From Puccinia triticina (lineage: Eukaryota; Basidiomycota; Pucciniomycetes; Pucciniales; Pucciniaceae), in contig NC_070560.1 of assembly GCF_026914185.1 (NCBI RefSeq), positions 5,819,501 through 5,883,500 of the forward strand: a stretch of 64,000 nt of DNA, written 5' to 3'. The first letter of the stretch is position 1. Each line of letters begins with the position of its first letter. Both the position numbers and the translations under genes were made by a program. Of this stretch, positions 20,462 through 29,841 are shown in pieces. The notes under the pieces are model-generated. The model was not told the DNA's origin, did not search any database, and saw nothing but the letters and a program-made list of their open reading frames with translations.

Positions 20462-23400
20462 CAAATATAGTGTAGAAGAAAAGTTAGTGTTTGCGGCAAA
20501 ATATAAATCAACGTCAAAAAAAATCAAGCCAGTAAATCAGTTCATGCCGCAGAACATAAACTCACCCTTATGTAGTCCTCCTTTATCTAGAGATCCTTAT
20601 GTAACACCTTTAACTCCTCACCCGCCTAATTTTACCCCTACTTGGAAAATCACAGAAGACCGCCTTAAAGTCATTAATTTCGGTCCACCCGGGTGGCTCA
20701 AACCTGAAGAACTTAAATTATTCAAACATATCATCGTAATGCGGCAGGGAGGACTTGCTTTTTGGGAGGAAGAGAGAGGACTTCTCAAACACACTTACGG
20801 GAAACCTTACATCATTCCCGTCATCGCCCACGAACCTTGGCAGCAGCGACCTATTCCAATTCCTGCCGCAATTAAAGATCAATTCATAGAGTTAGTACGG
20901 GAGCGCATCCGAACAGGTCTTTATGAGCAGTCTTATTCCTCTTACTCTAGCCCGGTCTTTTGCGTCAAAAAACAAGATGGAAGGCTCAGGATTGTCCACG
21001 ACTTACAAAAACTCAATAAAGTAACAATTAAGGACTCTGGAATACCGCCTTCACCGGAAGAATTAATTGAATCTTTTACCGGGAGAGCTTGCTACGGTCT
21101 GGGAGATATAATGGGAGGCTACGATGAAAGAGAGTTATCATTAGAATCTAGGCCATTAACCACCTTTGAAACTCCTCTGGGACGATTTCAGCTTACCAGA
21201 TTACCACAAGGAGCAACCAATTCTGTCGCCGTATACCAGGCGCAAATGATGTGGATTCTACAAGACGAAATTCCTCAAAATGTTGGTATATTCATTGATG
21301 ATGGCGGTATAAAAGGTCCTGTTTCAGATTACAATCAAGAAACTTTGGCAGAAAACCCTGGCATCAGGAAATTTATCTGGGAGTACGCCGTCACTCTGGA
21401 GCGGATCTTATTTAGAATAGAAGAAGCTGGACTCACAATTTCCGGAAAGAAATTTGCCTGCTGCGTCCCCGCGTTGGATCTTGTGGGTCACGTTGTGTGC
21501 AGGGAGGGCAGAAAAATTTCGAAAAAACAGCTAAATAAAATTGAAACATGGCCGGTACCAAAAAATGCAACGGAAGTTCGAGGTTTTCTAGGAGTCTGCG
21601 TCTATGTCAGGATGTTTATTAAAGGACTTTCAGAGCTTGCCGCACCGCTTAGAAAATTAACCAGAAAAGACGCGGAATGGAACTGGAAAAAGGAGTGCCA
21701 GGATGCGTTTGATCTTTTGAAACGGATAGTAGGTTATGATATAACTCTAAAAAAATTGGACTACTCTGAAGGAGCAGGAAAAATAAAATTAGCGGTGGAT
21801 TCTAGCTACATTGCGGCAGGAGCAGTACTCACTCAAGAAGATAACCAGAAAGACAGGCCAGTCTTATACAAATCCGTGGTTTTTTCGCCGGTGGAATCCA
21901 GATATTCTCAATCAAAACTGGAGCTCTGTGGCGTCGCAAAAATCCTAAAAAAATTACAAACTCAGCTTTGGGGCCAGCAATTCGACCTCTTAGTGGACGC
22001 TAAAAGCCTTATAGAAATGATTAACTCACCTGATCTTCCAAATGCTCCCATGACTCGTTGGGTGGCTTTTATTCAATTATTCTCTTATAATTTGGTTCAC
22101 GTCCCTGGGAAAACTTTCACTATGCCCGACGGATTATCTAGAAGACCGCCAGACGATGATGAAGGAGAGCAGCCCAGTTTTGACGAAGATGAGAAATGGA
22201 TTAAGCCTCATCCCGGTTTTGGCGTCAAAGAAGTTAACACTTTAAATTTGGGGGTGGAGCGCGGTCAATTTCAGCAAGAAGGAATTTGGGGCAAGCTTCA
22301 AGAATATTTGCTCACTCTAAATAGGCCAACAGATACCTCTGACGCGGATTGGAAAGTAATAAAGCATAAATCTGCCGGCTTCATGGTCTCTGACGGCAAA
22401 CTTAAAAAGAGAAATAAACCTTTCCCGCAACTAGTTATCAGCAATCCAAAATACCAGGAACACATTCTGGAGGCGCTTCACGAACAACTTGGCCATAGAG
22501 GAGTGGAAGAAACTTACAAACGGACTAAGCTTAGGTTTTGGTGGCCGCACATGAAAAGAAAAGTCAAGAGTTGGGTCCAGTCCTGCAACGCCTGTCAGAA
22601 GAGAAGCCCCTTGAAACCTTTGGAACATAAGCACGCAACAGGGAAATCTACCATTTTTGGGCGCGTCAGTATGGATACAGTACATATTAAAGCGGGAAAG
22701 TGGAAATATCTAGTGATTGCAAGAGATGATCTCTCCGGATGGGTTGAAGCTGTGGGATTGGAAACTCTTAAAGCTAAAAAGATTGCGCAGTGGTTTACGG
22801 ACAAATGGATTTTCAGATATGGTGCACCTCACACAGTTGTAGTCGACGGCGGGGCGGAATTTGGGAAGGAACTTCAGGATTGCTTAAAGCAGAAAGGATC
22901 CATTGTAAAAGTCACTACGCCATATTATCCGGAAGCAAACGGGATGGTAGAAAGAGGTCATCAGCCCATTAAAGATACCTTGGTTAAACTGGCTGGGACG
23001 GACGGAAAGAAATGGCGCAGCTACTTACCTCTTGTCCTTTTTGCGGATAGAGTTTCTACGAAGAGAACCACTGGTTATACGCCTTATGAACTCATGTTTG
23101 GCCAACCGGCGGTTTTACCAATTGACCTCGAACTGGAAACTTTCTTAGGGACTGATTGGGAGTCAGTAAAATCAACCGCAGACCTTCTCCTTGCCAGAGT
23201 TCGCCAACTGGAGAGGAGAGAATCAATTTTGCAAGAAGCCTACAAGAACATGAAGGACTCCAGGGAAAATTCTGTCGAATATTGGAATCAAAAGAAACCA
23301 GACAGAGGACCGCTTACGCCGGGATCCCTAGTTCTTGTGTACAATAAATCCCTAGAAAGTCAGTGGGGAAAGCTCTTTGAAAACCGCTGGAATGGGCCGT

Positions 23401-23519
23401 ACCGCATAAAATCACAAGAAAAAAGTGGCTCATATACTTTAGAAGAACTTGACGGTCAAGAACTCAAGCGCAGGTATGCGGCGCCGCATGTGAAGCTGTT
23501 CCATTCAAGAAAACTCTGA
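20424..23519 (+). CDS. pol: Gypsy-1 Pol: reverse transcriptase, RNase H, integrase
   Basis: Entered by the -1 frameshift rather than by its own ATG (the first uninterrupted codons have no good start). RT: first catalytic Asp in GLGDIMGGYDE, then GRFQLTRLPQGATNS, and the F-I-D-D box near 21291-21302 in place of Y-x-D-D. RNase H: AVDSSYIAAGAVL, SKLELCGV and the DGLSRRP end. Integrase: HHCC finger (HEQLGHRG...CNACQK), then the D-D-E core with SMDTVHI, VVVDGGAEF and NGMVERGH, and a C-terminal GPY module (WNGPYRIKS). No chromodomain follows. It reverse-transcribes the element RNA and integrates the cDNA; all key residues are present, so it should be active. Confidence 0.92.
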   Translation, partial: FWHLPEVGDWKVPKYSVEEKLVFAAKYKSTSKKIKPVNQFMPQNINSPLCSPPLSRDPYVTPLTPHPPNFTPTWKITEDRLKVINFGPPGWLKPEELKLFKHIIVMRQGGLAFWEEERGLLKHTYGKPYIIPVIAHEPWQQRPIPIPAAIKDQFIELVRERIRTGLYEQSYSSYSSPVFCVKKQDGRLRIVHDLQKLNKVTIKDSGIPPSPEELIESFTGRACYGLGDIMGGYDERELSLESRPLTTFETPLGRFQLTRLPQGATNSVAVYQAQMMWILQDEIPQNVGIFIDDGGIKGPVSDYNQETLAENPGIRKFIWEYAVTLERILFRIEEAGLTISGKKFACCVPALDLVGHVVCREGRKISKKQLNKIETWPVPKNATEVRGFLGVCVYVRMFIKGLSELAAPLRKLTRKDAEWNWKKECQDAFDLLKRIVGYDITLKKLDYSEGAGKIKLAVDSSYIAAGAVLTQEDNQKDRPVLYKSVVFSPVESRYSQSKLELCGVAKILKKLQTQLWGQQFDLLVDAKSLIEMINSPDLPNAPMTRWVAFIQLFSYNLVHVPGKTFTMPDGLSRRPPDDDEGEQPSFDEDEKWIKPHPGFGVKEVNTLNLGVERGQFQQEGIWGKLQEYLLTLNRPTDTSDADWKVIKHKSAGFMVSDGKLKKRNKPFPQLVISNPKYQEHILEALHEQLGHRGVEETYKRTKLRFWWPHMKRKVKSWVQSCNACQKRSPLKPLEHKHATGKSTIFGRVSMDTVHIKAGKWKYLVIARDDLSGWVEAVGLETLKAKKIAQWFTDKWIFRYGAPHTVVVDGGAEFGKELQDCLKQKGSIVKVTTPYYPEANGMVERGHQPIKDTLVKLAGTDGKKWRSYLPLVLFADRVSTKRTTGYTPYELMFGQPAVLPIDLELETFLGTDWESVKSTADLLLARVRQLERRESILQEAYKNMKDSRENSVEYWNQKKPDRGPLTPGSLVLVYNKSLESQWGKLFENRWNGPYRIKSQEKSGSYTLEELDGQELKRRYAAPHVKLFHSRKL

Positions 23520-23615
23520 TTTTATTCTGGCTTCGTTGCTTTTTTTGGGAAAGATTAAATTTTCTATGGCTATTCACATTTCAGACAGTTAGATCTATAA
23601 GGGCTTTCAAGATTT

Positions 23616-23651
<36 letters not shown>

Positions 23652-23662
23652 GAAGTGGGGGA
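23616..23662 (+). promoter_or_regulatory. Long polypurine tract after pol
   Basis: An almost pure A/G run ending AAAAAGAAGTGGGGGA starts about 95 bp after the pol stop. It resembles a plus-strand polypurine primer, but no LTR follows for 2 kb. The real 3' LTR is preceded by TTTGGGGGTGGA (25672-25683), and the same TTTGGGGGTGG word also occurs near 22247 and 25290. It may be a second (central-type) or a relic PPT. Confidence 0.5.
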
Positions 23663-23741
23663 CTGGTGTTGCCGATAGGAAGCATAAATTAGTAAAATAA
23701 AGGAGTAAATTTCAGTGAAAAATAAAAAATTAGGGGCTTAC

Positions 23742-24158
23742 TTAGTAGGCCATTTGAATCTCAAAGCTACCATTTATCAGCGCCTCAAGTTCGCGCTCAA
23801 CATGGCGGAATTCCAGGACCACCGGACGACTGCCGCGGGCACGGCCATTTCGACGAGCTCTTCTAGTCGGTTGATTGTGTTGGAATTGTGTTCTGGCGAC
23901 AAGGAGGCGGAGGCGTTGCCAAAAAACATGAAGTTGCGGGAGTTCAACAACCCAAGTGACATAGGAGGCTGCTACATGTACTCCAGCGATGAAATCTTCG
24001 TCGTCGGAGTGGATTAAGATAGGATAATTTTGTGAACCAAGGGGATAATTATTTACTAAAGATAAGGGAGTATTGGTTTCGCTGTAACCGCTGCGCGCGT
24101 TTGTTCGGGAGTTTGGATCCCAGGCACCATCAATAGGCGATTCAGGAATAAAAGACAT
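23742..24158 (-). CDS. Gypsy-1 antisense ORF with arginine-rich motif (138 aa)
   Basis: No family recognised. Read from the ATG at 24158, it is open for 138 codons on the strand opposite gag-pol. Features: an acidic SDDEDF patch (51-56), a leucine-rich LPQLHVFWQRLRLL stretch (73-86), a basic arginine-rich segment with 7 Arg in 13 residues (99-111), and a charged helix-like tail. A TATATAAAG box about 100 nt upstream and a C/T-rich leader suggest its own promoter. ARM plus leucine-rich stretch recalls RNA-export regulators of complex retroelements, but that is speculation. A chance open frame cannot be excluded, and the +strand frame at 23715-24017 overlaps it. Confidence 0.45.
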   Translation of the reverse strand: MSFIPESPIDGAWDPNSRTNARSGYSETNTPLSLVNNYPLGSQNYPILIHSDDEDFIAGVHVAASYVTWVVELPQLHVFWQRLRLLVARTQFQHNQPTRRARRNGRARGSRPVVLEFRHVERELEALINGSFEIQMAY

Positions 24159-24256
24159 GGTCAACAGGAGAAAGAGGCGAAGTGGTTGTGTTGGCTTAGC
24201 AAGGAATGATAGTAATGAGGAGTTAGTGGATTGGATTTTGCCATCATTTCAATCCC

Positions 24257-24265
24257 CTTTATATA
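24257..24265 (-). promoter_or_regulatory. TATA box of the antisense ORF
   Basis: TATATAAAG on the minus strand, 99 nt upstream of the antisense ATG, followed by a pyrimidine-rich leader (TTTCTCCTGTTGACC) just before the start codon. Confidence 0.45.
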
Positions 24266-24480
24266 GCTTTGGGTGCTCTCCTTTTGCTCGGAAGAATCCG
24301 AGGACTTCGAACTTTCGTCTAGTTGGGAACAAGACCATCGGCTTAGATCTCTGCGACCACGCCGAACTACAAGCGTTTGTCTAGCCAGTAACATGATCTT
24401 TGGCCTACATCTCCGCGACCACGCCGACTTCGAGCTCTCGACGGGCCAGTAACAATAACGTCGGTATAAATTAAAGAAAG

Positions 24481-24621
24481 CAAGTTTCCGGCCTAGGCCG
24501 GTCCAAAATCGAATCAACAAACGTACAAGACAAGTTTCCGGCCTAGGCCGGTCCAAAATCGAATCAACAAACGTACAAGACAAGTTTCCGGCCTAGGCCG
24601 GTCCAAAAACGAAAACAACAA
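24481..24621. repeat. 50-bp tandem repeat with palindromic core, ~2.8 units
   Basis: Units begin at 24481, 24531 and 24581 with CAAGTTTCCGGCCTAGGCCGG; the first two are identical and the third decays after 30 bp. Each contains the perfect 14-bp palindrome CCGGCCTAGGCCGG. The array lies between the divergent antisense ORF and the RRM ORF, where a shared regulatory or protein-binding site would be expected. Confidence 0.85.
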
Positions 24622-24906
24622 GCATAGCTTGCACAACTGGAACTGGAAATGATGCTTGAGGCGATAGCGGTAGCGCCATCCTCAGTTCAAAGGTGGCCTT
24701 GCTAACAACGCGGCGCACAATACCATCTAGAAGCTAGACTGGAGACGATTCGCGTGGTGCTTGTTGTTTGAGGGGTTCGACCGACCAGCGCACTCCCCAG
24801 TTTCTTTCCCCCTTTTCGCGAGAGCTTTCTTACCACGACACACTTACATCTCGCCAACCTATTTGGATAAACATTTTCGTGATCAACTCAATACAGCACC
24901 TTCAAA

Positions 24907-25239
24907 ATGAGTGAACATTCTAAAGTCCCTGCGTATCAGTCAGCAGAAACCTCTTTAGCACATTTCTGGCCCATCTACCTCTTTAATATCGCGCCAGGAA
25001 CGTCTGCCGCAGACATCACGGAAGCCTTGAAAGAGCATGGAGCTATAAGAGAATCTTTTACGCCACACGTCGGATCTGGGATGGAGTTATTTGCGCTGGT
25101 TGTGTTCACAAGTCGGGAGGGAGCTAATAAAGCTATTGGAGCTCTTGATGGCGCGAAAGCCGACGGATTGCTATTGGAAGCGCGAGCAACGACGAAGGAG
25201 GAGCGCCGAGGTCTGGAACTTCTAGCGCGGATGACATAA
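24907..25239 (+). CDS. Gypsy-1 accessory RRM protein (110 aa)
   Basis: A single RNA-recognition-motif fold fills most of the protein (residues about 20-95). RNP2 is I-Y-L-F-N-I, followed by PGTSAADITEALKEHGAI (helix 1 and strand 2), RNP1-like E-L-F-A-L-V-V-F, and then helix 2 KAIGALDGAKADG and a last strand LLLEARAT. RRM proteins bind single-stranded RNA. It starts at a good ATG (TTCAAAATGA) after a C/T-rich leader and is unbroken. It lies between pol and the 3' LTR, a place where Ty3/gypsy elements rarely carry a third ORF. Possible roles are packaging or export of element RNA; acquired from a host gene by inference. Confidence 0.75.
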   Translation: MSEHSKVPAYQSAETSLAHFWPIYLFNIAPGTSAADITEALKEHGAIRESFTPHVGSGMELFALVVFTSREGANKAIGALDGAKADGLLLEARATTKEERRGLELLARMT

Positions 25240-25683
25240 ACAGCCCTGGAGACGAAACTAAGGATAGCTACGCCGCAAGGATCACACCAATTTGGGGGTG
25301 GTTTCTCCACCCATTTCCACTAAAAATTCTTGTTACATTTTTCCTTTATTTCTTCATCTAGATATACCTTTTCATCGTCACATTATTTCCTGGAAAATTA
25401 CTATAAAATCAAATAAGAAAAACAGCATAAAAATCACTAAAGGAATATAAATCAACCAAATCTTATTTCTGCCTCACTTGTTCATAGCTTTTCTATTCTT
25501 CAAACTCATCTCAAATTTTTTACGCTAGAAGGAAAATCAAACATACAAAAAAAATCTGCACAAAAACCAATCAAACTTGCCACGTCACAGCCTTCTTTTG
25601 CCTTGCCCTATTTTCTTTTTCTATTCTTCGTCACACCTCACTCAAGGTTGGATGATGGGGACATCATCTAATTTGGGGGTGGA
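25240..25683 (+). other. Gypsy-1 region upstream of the 3' LTR
   Basis: AT-rich non-coding region ending in TTTGGGGGTGGA immediately before the LTR, the likely functional polypurine primer site. A near copy, CAATTTGGGGGTGG, lies at about 25288, suggesting a local duplication of this 3' region. Confidence 0.5.
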
Positions 25684-26465
25684 TGTGGTGAGCCTAATCA
25701 AAACCTTATTACATCACTCAGACACTCACCAGGAAGGAATCACCGCCAAACGCCCTCTAGAAATCACTCTGGTACATGTAATCCACGCCCACAGACACTT
25801 CATAATAGCCTAGAACCATCTCTACAAGGCGCCTCAACTTCTCAGTATTCACTTTCATGGATGGCCCTCCACAATGGGTAATAAAATATGTACAAAATCA
25901 GGTCAAAGTGGGAGAAAGTCCACCATCAAACAGAGCCAGACTATTAGGAAGGACCCTGAGTGTTCACTAGAATTAACTCCTCTATATTCCAGCAAGGCGT
26001 AACTCTTTCTCAGATGCATGGCGGCTGATGCGCCATGGTTATTGTTTTCCTCTTATGTCATCCCAAGCCATGTAGTAGATGCCTTGTTGGTTTGTTGCCT
26101 TGTCACCTTGTTGGAGGCTTTTTGTACCCTGTTCCCATCTTTCTCTTCGTCTCAGAACCACCTGTTGTCCCCTCACTATAAATGTAGAGCCTTTTGGCCC
26201 ATTCTGTTTGTCCCCCATCAGATTGTCACTTTGCATCCCTGGTCACAGAATAAGAATTACATAGCCTATTTTACCACATATTTTACAGTATATTTTCCCC
26301 CTTGATTTCGTCTAGAAAGCACTATTCTCAATACTTCATCAGCCACACTTTTCTTTAAGAGTCCATACTCTTATTCTTGTCCCATATTACTCTCCCAACC
26401 TGAGAGGCAGCTTTTCACGCACTCATCCCTCTCTAAGCTCTATTCCCCCAAAGAGTAGTTCCACA
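25684..26465 (+). repeat. Gypsy-1 3' LTR
   Basis: 782 bp; no difference from the 5' LTR was noticed by eye. Followed by the ACGT duplication and then the resumed family A repeat. Confidence 0.92.
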
Positions 26466-26584
26466 ACGTACAAGAGTATTAGAAGAGTTTTACGTTGTAA
26501 GACTCAAAAGTGGTTGTGAAACCCTTTTGCTGAATGGTGAAGGGGATGATGGAGGCGCAAAACTCTGCCCTTCTGCTATCAGAT

Positions 26585-26616
<32 letters not shown>

Positions 26617-26677
26617 TTAATCAAGTGATAGGTCTGGTCTAGTTCCAGATGAAGTTGTTCAATGACAGGTATGTGAG

Positions 26678-26897
26678 TAGAGATCGTCATTTGACACCTG
26701 TTGGGGGGTACCTGCCACACTTCAAACCATGCTATCCACACTACCAGGCACCAGCAATGAAGGCAGAGGGTCCAGGACTTAACCTTGAGGATTACTGCAC
26801 CCTCTGCCTGCATTGCTGGTGCCTGGTAGTGTGGATAGCATGGTTTGAAGTGTGGCACTGCAGGTACCCCCCAACAGGTGTCAAATGACAATCTCTA
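26678..26897. mobile_element. hAT-type palindromic MITE, 220 bp
   Basis: Two arms of about 95 bp form a near-perfect hairpin; ends TAGAGAT(C/T)GTCATTTGACACC. Exact 8-bp duplication TATGTGAG at 26670-26677 and 26898-26905. Non-coding; the open frames in it are arm artefacts. Confidence 0.87.
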
Positions 26898-26905
26898 TAT
26901 GTGAG

Positions 26906-27401
26906 AGTTGATAGTGAGTTCAGTGGTCATTTGCAAATATGAGGGTTGCGGTGATGTATGTAAATAACTGGGGAGTACTGAGCTGAGGAGCTGACAACTG
27001 GAGAGGAGAGAGCTCCTTATATAGACAAATGTGAATCATTTTAGCTACAAGGGGGCCCCTGGGCTGGCTGAGGTATTTTAGCTGTCCTGAACAGAGGTTT
27101 GAGGGATTTTAGCTAGTGGGAGTAGATACATGTGATGTCATGATACATGTCAGGGGTACATAAATGATGTCAGAAGAATGCAGTAGGGACACATGAAGGC
27201 TGTTTTAAGTGAAAGTAGACTGCAGAAGTTGACAGGTGGATTCAGGGGGTGCATAAATGAAGTCTGAGGCTGCAGAGTCAGTGTTGGATGACGTCATAAT
27301 ATGGAAAATACTCATGGTAGCAGAGGTTTTAAACCCTGGCAACCAAGAGGAAATCCTACTGGTTGCAGAGGTTATACAACATTGACACACAACCAGAAGT
27401 A
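26906..27401. other. Repetitive non-coding region
   Basis: No gene. Contains repeated ATTTTAGCT words (27040-27115), ACATGTGATGTCA/ATACATGTCAGG words and CTGGTTGCAGAGGTTAT-like repeats that recur after 27600. Confidence 0.45.
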
Positions 27402-27594
27402 ACACTGCAACAAATACATGGAGCGTATATGGTAAATGGTTTTTATTGAAGATGCATACTTACATGTCCAATTTTTTTTTATAGCCCCTATCCATATGAT
27501 AATGGCTAAAAACAAAAAATTGGAGATTTAGGTATGCATATTCAATGAAATATATGTTTACCATATAGGCTCCATGTATTGTATTTGTTGCAGC
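27402..27594. mobile_element. Inverted-repeat element, ~193 bp
   Basis: Arms TGCAACAAATACATGGAGC-TATATGGTAAA at 27406-27445 and the reverse complement at 27560-27594 (with a 5-bp insertion). It sits within CTGGTTGCAGAGGTTAT repeats. Target duplication not resolved. Confidence 0.6.
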
Positions 27595-28139
27595 ATTGCC
27601 AGAAGGCAACCTCCTGGTTGCAGAGGTTATAAAACCTTGAAGACCAGAAGAATCTCTCCTGGTTCTTGGAGTTATCTTGCAACCAGAAGGGTTTCCTTCT
27701 AGTTTCCAAGGTCATACAGCCTCTTTGACCAGTGCGGGTGCAGATTTCAGGATTGGGTCAAAAAAGGCTGCGGGTGCAAAAGGGCCATCTCTATAAAGAT
27801 CAAATTCTTTCCACAGTGATGAGGGAATTATTGATTATCTCTTCCTTCCATTTCATCAGATTGGCTGAAATTAAGAATACACACAACATCTTGACCCCCA
27901 TGAATTAGAGGGTTGGAAAAACAAATCCCCAAGATTGAAAAACAACTCCCAAATTTTGGTTTATGTTGATCAAGAGGACCAGCTGTCAAATGTTTTAGAA
28001 ATAAAGGTGGGTTGTGGTGTAGAAATGAGCGCTTCCACCTTCTTCAAGAATGATTATTGATGCCTCAGCTCTGTACTGCTATGTTCCACTAGCCTTCATC
28101 TTCAGTGCTCTGCAATGAGCCTGATATATAGCCTAATAA

Positions 28140-28795
28140 TCCTCAAGTGATGAAGCTCCACATTCCGCAAGCACAAGGTGAGCCGTAGAAAATAAGGGTC
28201 ACATCAAACTCTTCTAATACTAGTTCATCTGTAAGTGTAAGTACAATAATGAGTATAGGTAAGATGATGGGCCCAAAAAAGAGAAGAAAAACTGTGAGCC
28301 CTCCCCCCCTTCCTTCCCTCCACGCACATCTGTCTCTGTTCCCACCTGATCCAGCAATCTGACACTTTTCTGCACTAGCCCTCCATCTCCGCCCGTCACA
28401 TTCCCAGGTTCCACTCCTCTCCAATGCTTGACCTCCCACGTCCTATGTCTAGCCCCCATCAGTCAGTCTATCACCAGCGCCTCCGCCCCATCCCTACCCG
28501 CTTCAGCTTCCCTGGCTCACCTGCTGATGTGCTGCTGCTAGCAGTCCCCACATTTGGTCCGCTGCAGTCCAGCTCTTGCCCTCTACTCCGGTCCACCACC
28601 CAATCCAAACTCCACGGTCCTCAATCTGTGCTTTCTGTGCATGCAACTTTCTGTAATCTTTTCTGAAATCATCCCCTGTGCTTATGTCACCAAATGAACA
28701 CTTAGCTCAGCTGCCTGTGCATTCCCGCGCGCACTATTGCCAAGTGGACATTCTGTCATGCTTGTTGATATAAATCATCACACCGTCCTTTGGGG
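28140..28795 (-). repeat. Dispersed repeat family A, copy 3
   Basis: Reverse complement of the copies at 2275 and 14690; uninterrupted, so it serves as the empty-site reference for the insertions in copy 2. No coding domain recognised. Confidence 0.6.
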
Positions 28796-29841
28796 CCCAT
28801 TGTTGGGTCACGCCTTTTTTGGAAGATGTTGACCAAAACTGGCAAACATTTGGGAGCTTTCAATACTAATTTGCCAAATGATTTTGATTACTTGTTTTTA
28901 TTTGTGACTTGTTTCCCATGTACTAGAAGCATTAAGATTTGAGGGAACAGAGAAATGTGCATAAAATTATTCCTTTCAAATCTTAAGCAATAGTTTGTCA
29001 TCAGAAGATGAAATGTAAGGTGTTTGTGGCAGGCTTAGTAGGAAAATAACTTTCAACTGTATAGATTTTTTGTTTCACACCCAAACATTCTAGAAATTTC
29101 AGGAGTTTTTTTTATTTTGCATAATCTCTGTGCCATGAAATTCTTAGCAATATGTAGTGGGGTTCACATTTGAAATTTTTCAGCAATGCAAAAATTTCAA
29201 ATCAGCAGAGCAAGTCAGCTTTTCACCTACCAGTCCCAGCCAATTTGGCTGGGAATTGAGTAATTTCCAAAAACCAGCAAGCAGAGCCACATAAGCAAAC
29301 TAGCAGCACTCAACTTAACATGAACTGTCCTAATGGGGTGGCATCAAAACATGAGATATATGGGGTGCGCAGCAGCCACAGTGGGCCACTACACTTCAGG
29401 GCCCTTTAGCATTGGTGTAGCAGCGCCAACAGCAGCCCTTTTTCCTGTAGTGTTAGCGCGCCGCTATGTAGTATGCTGCGTTGCGCTACACTACAGCGCT
29501 TCTAGTGGCAAAAAAGGTGAAAACCCCGCTAAAAAGCGCTGTAACACAGCGTACAAGCAAATGTGAGTAAACCACTTAACTGACCTACCTCCAGTCACAG
29601 TACATATTGTTTTGCATATGTACATAATGCTATTTCTTGATTCACTTCAAATTTTTCTTCTTTCTATTCCAAGAAATTAGCAAGATCTTCTCACCTTTGA
29701 TTATATGTACTGCAATAATTAAATATAAAGAGAGAAAAAAGTGTGCATGAAGACTGATTCACTTCTCCAAACTTTAATTTGTTTTGTTTCTCAATCAGGC
29801 TGATAAATATTCAGAGGCGGAGGAATTTGCAGGGAAGAGTG
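28796..29841. other. Intergenic region downstream of ALG12
   Basis: AT-rich, with a family C GCTACACTACAGCGC stretch at 29385-29550. No gene recognised. Confidence 0.5.

Larger units (their letters stand above)
16840..26465 (+). mobile_element. Gypsy-1: intact Ty3/gypsy LTR retrotransposon with extra cargo, 9626 bp
   Basis: Two 782-bp LTRs that appear identical bound gag-protease and pol ORFs in the order PR-RT-RH-INT expected for Ty3/gypsy. ACGT flanks both ends (16836-16839, 26466-26469). Both ORFs are unbroken, so this copy is young and probably autonomous. Unusual features are a -1 frameshift cassette between the ORFs, a long polypurine tract directly after pol, and about 2 kb of cargo before the 3' LTR holding a sense RRM ORF, an antisense ORF and 50-bp repeats. 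No chromodomain was seen after the integrase. Confidence 0.93.

Noticed and set aside
23715..24017. +strand 100-aa ORF after pol
   Set aside because: No promoter-like or family features; the antisense frame over the same bases has a TATA box and a longer open frame, so this is treated as its shadow.
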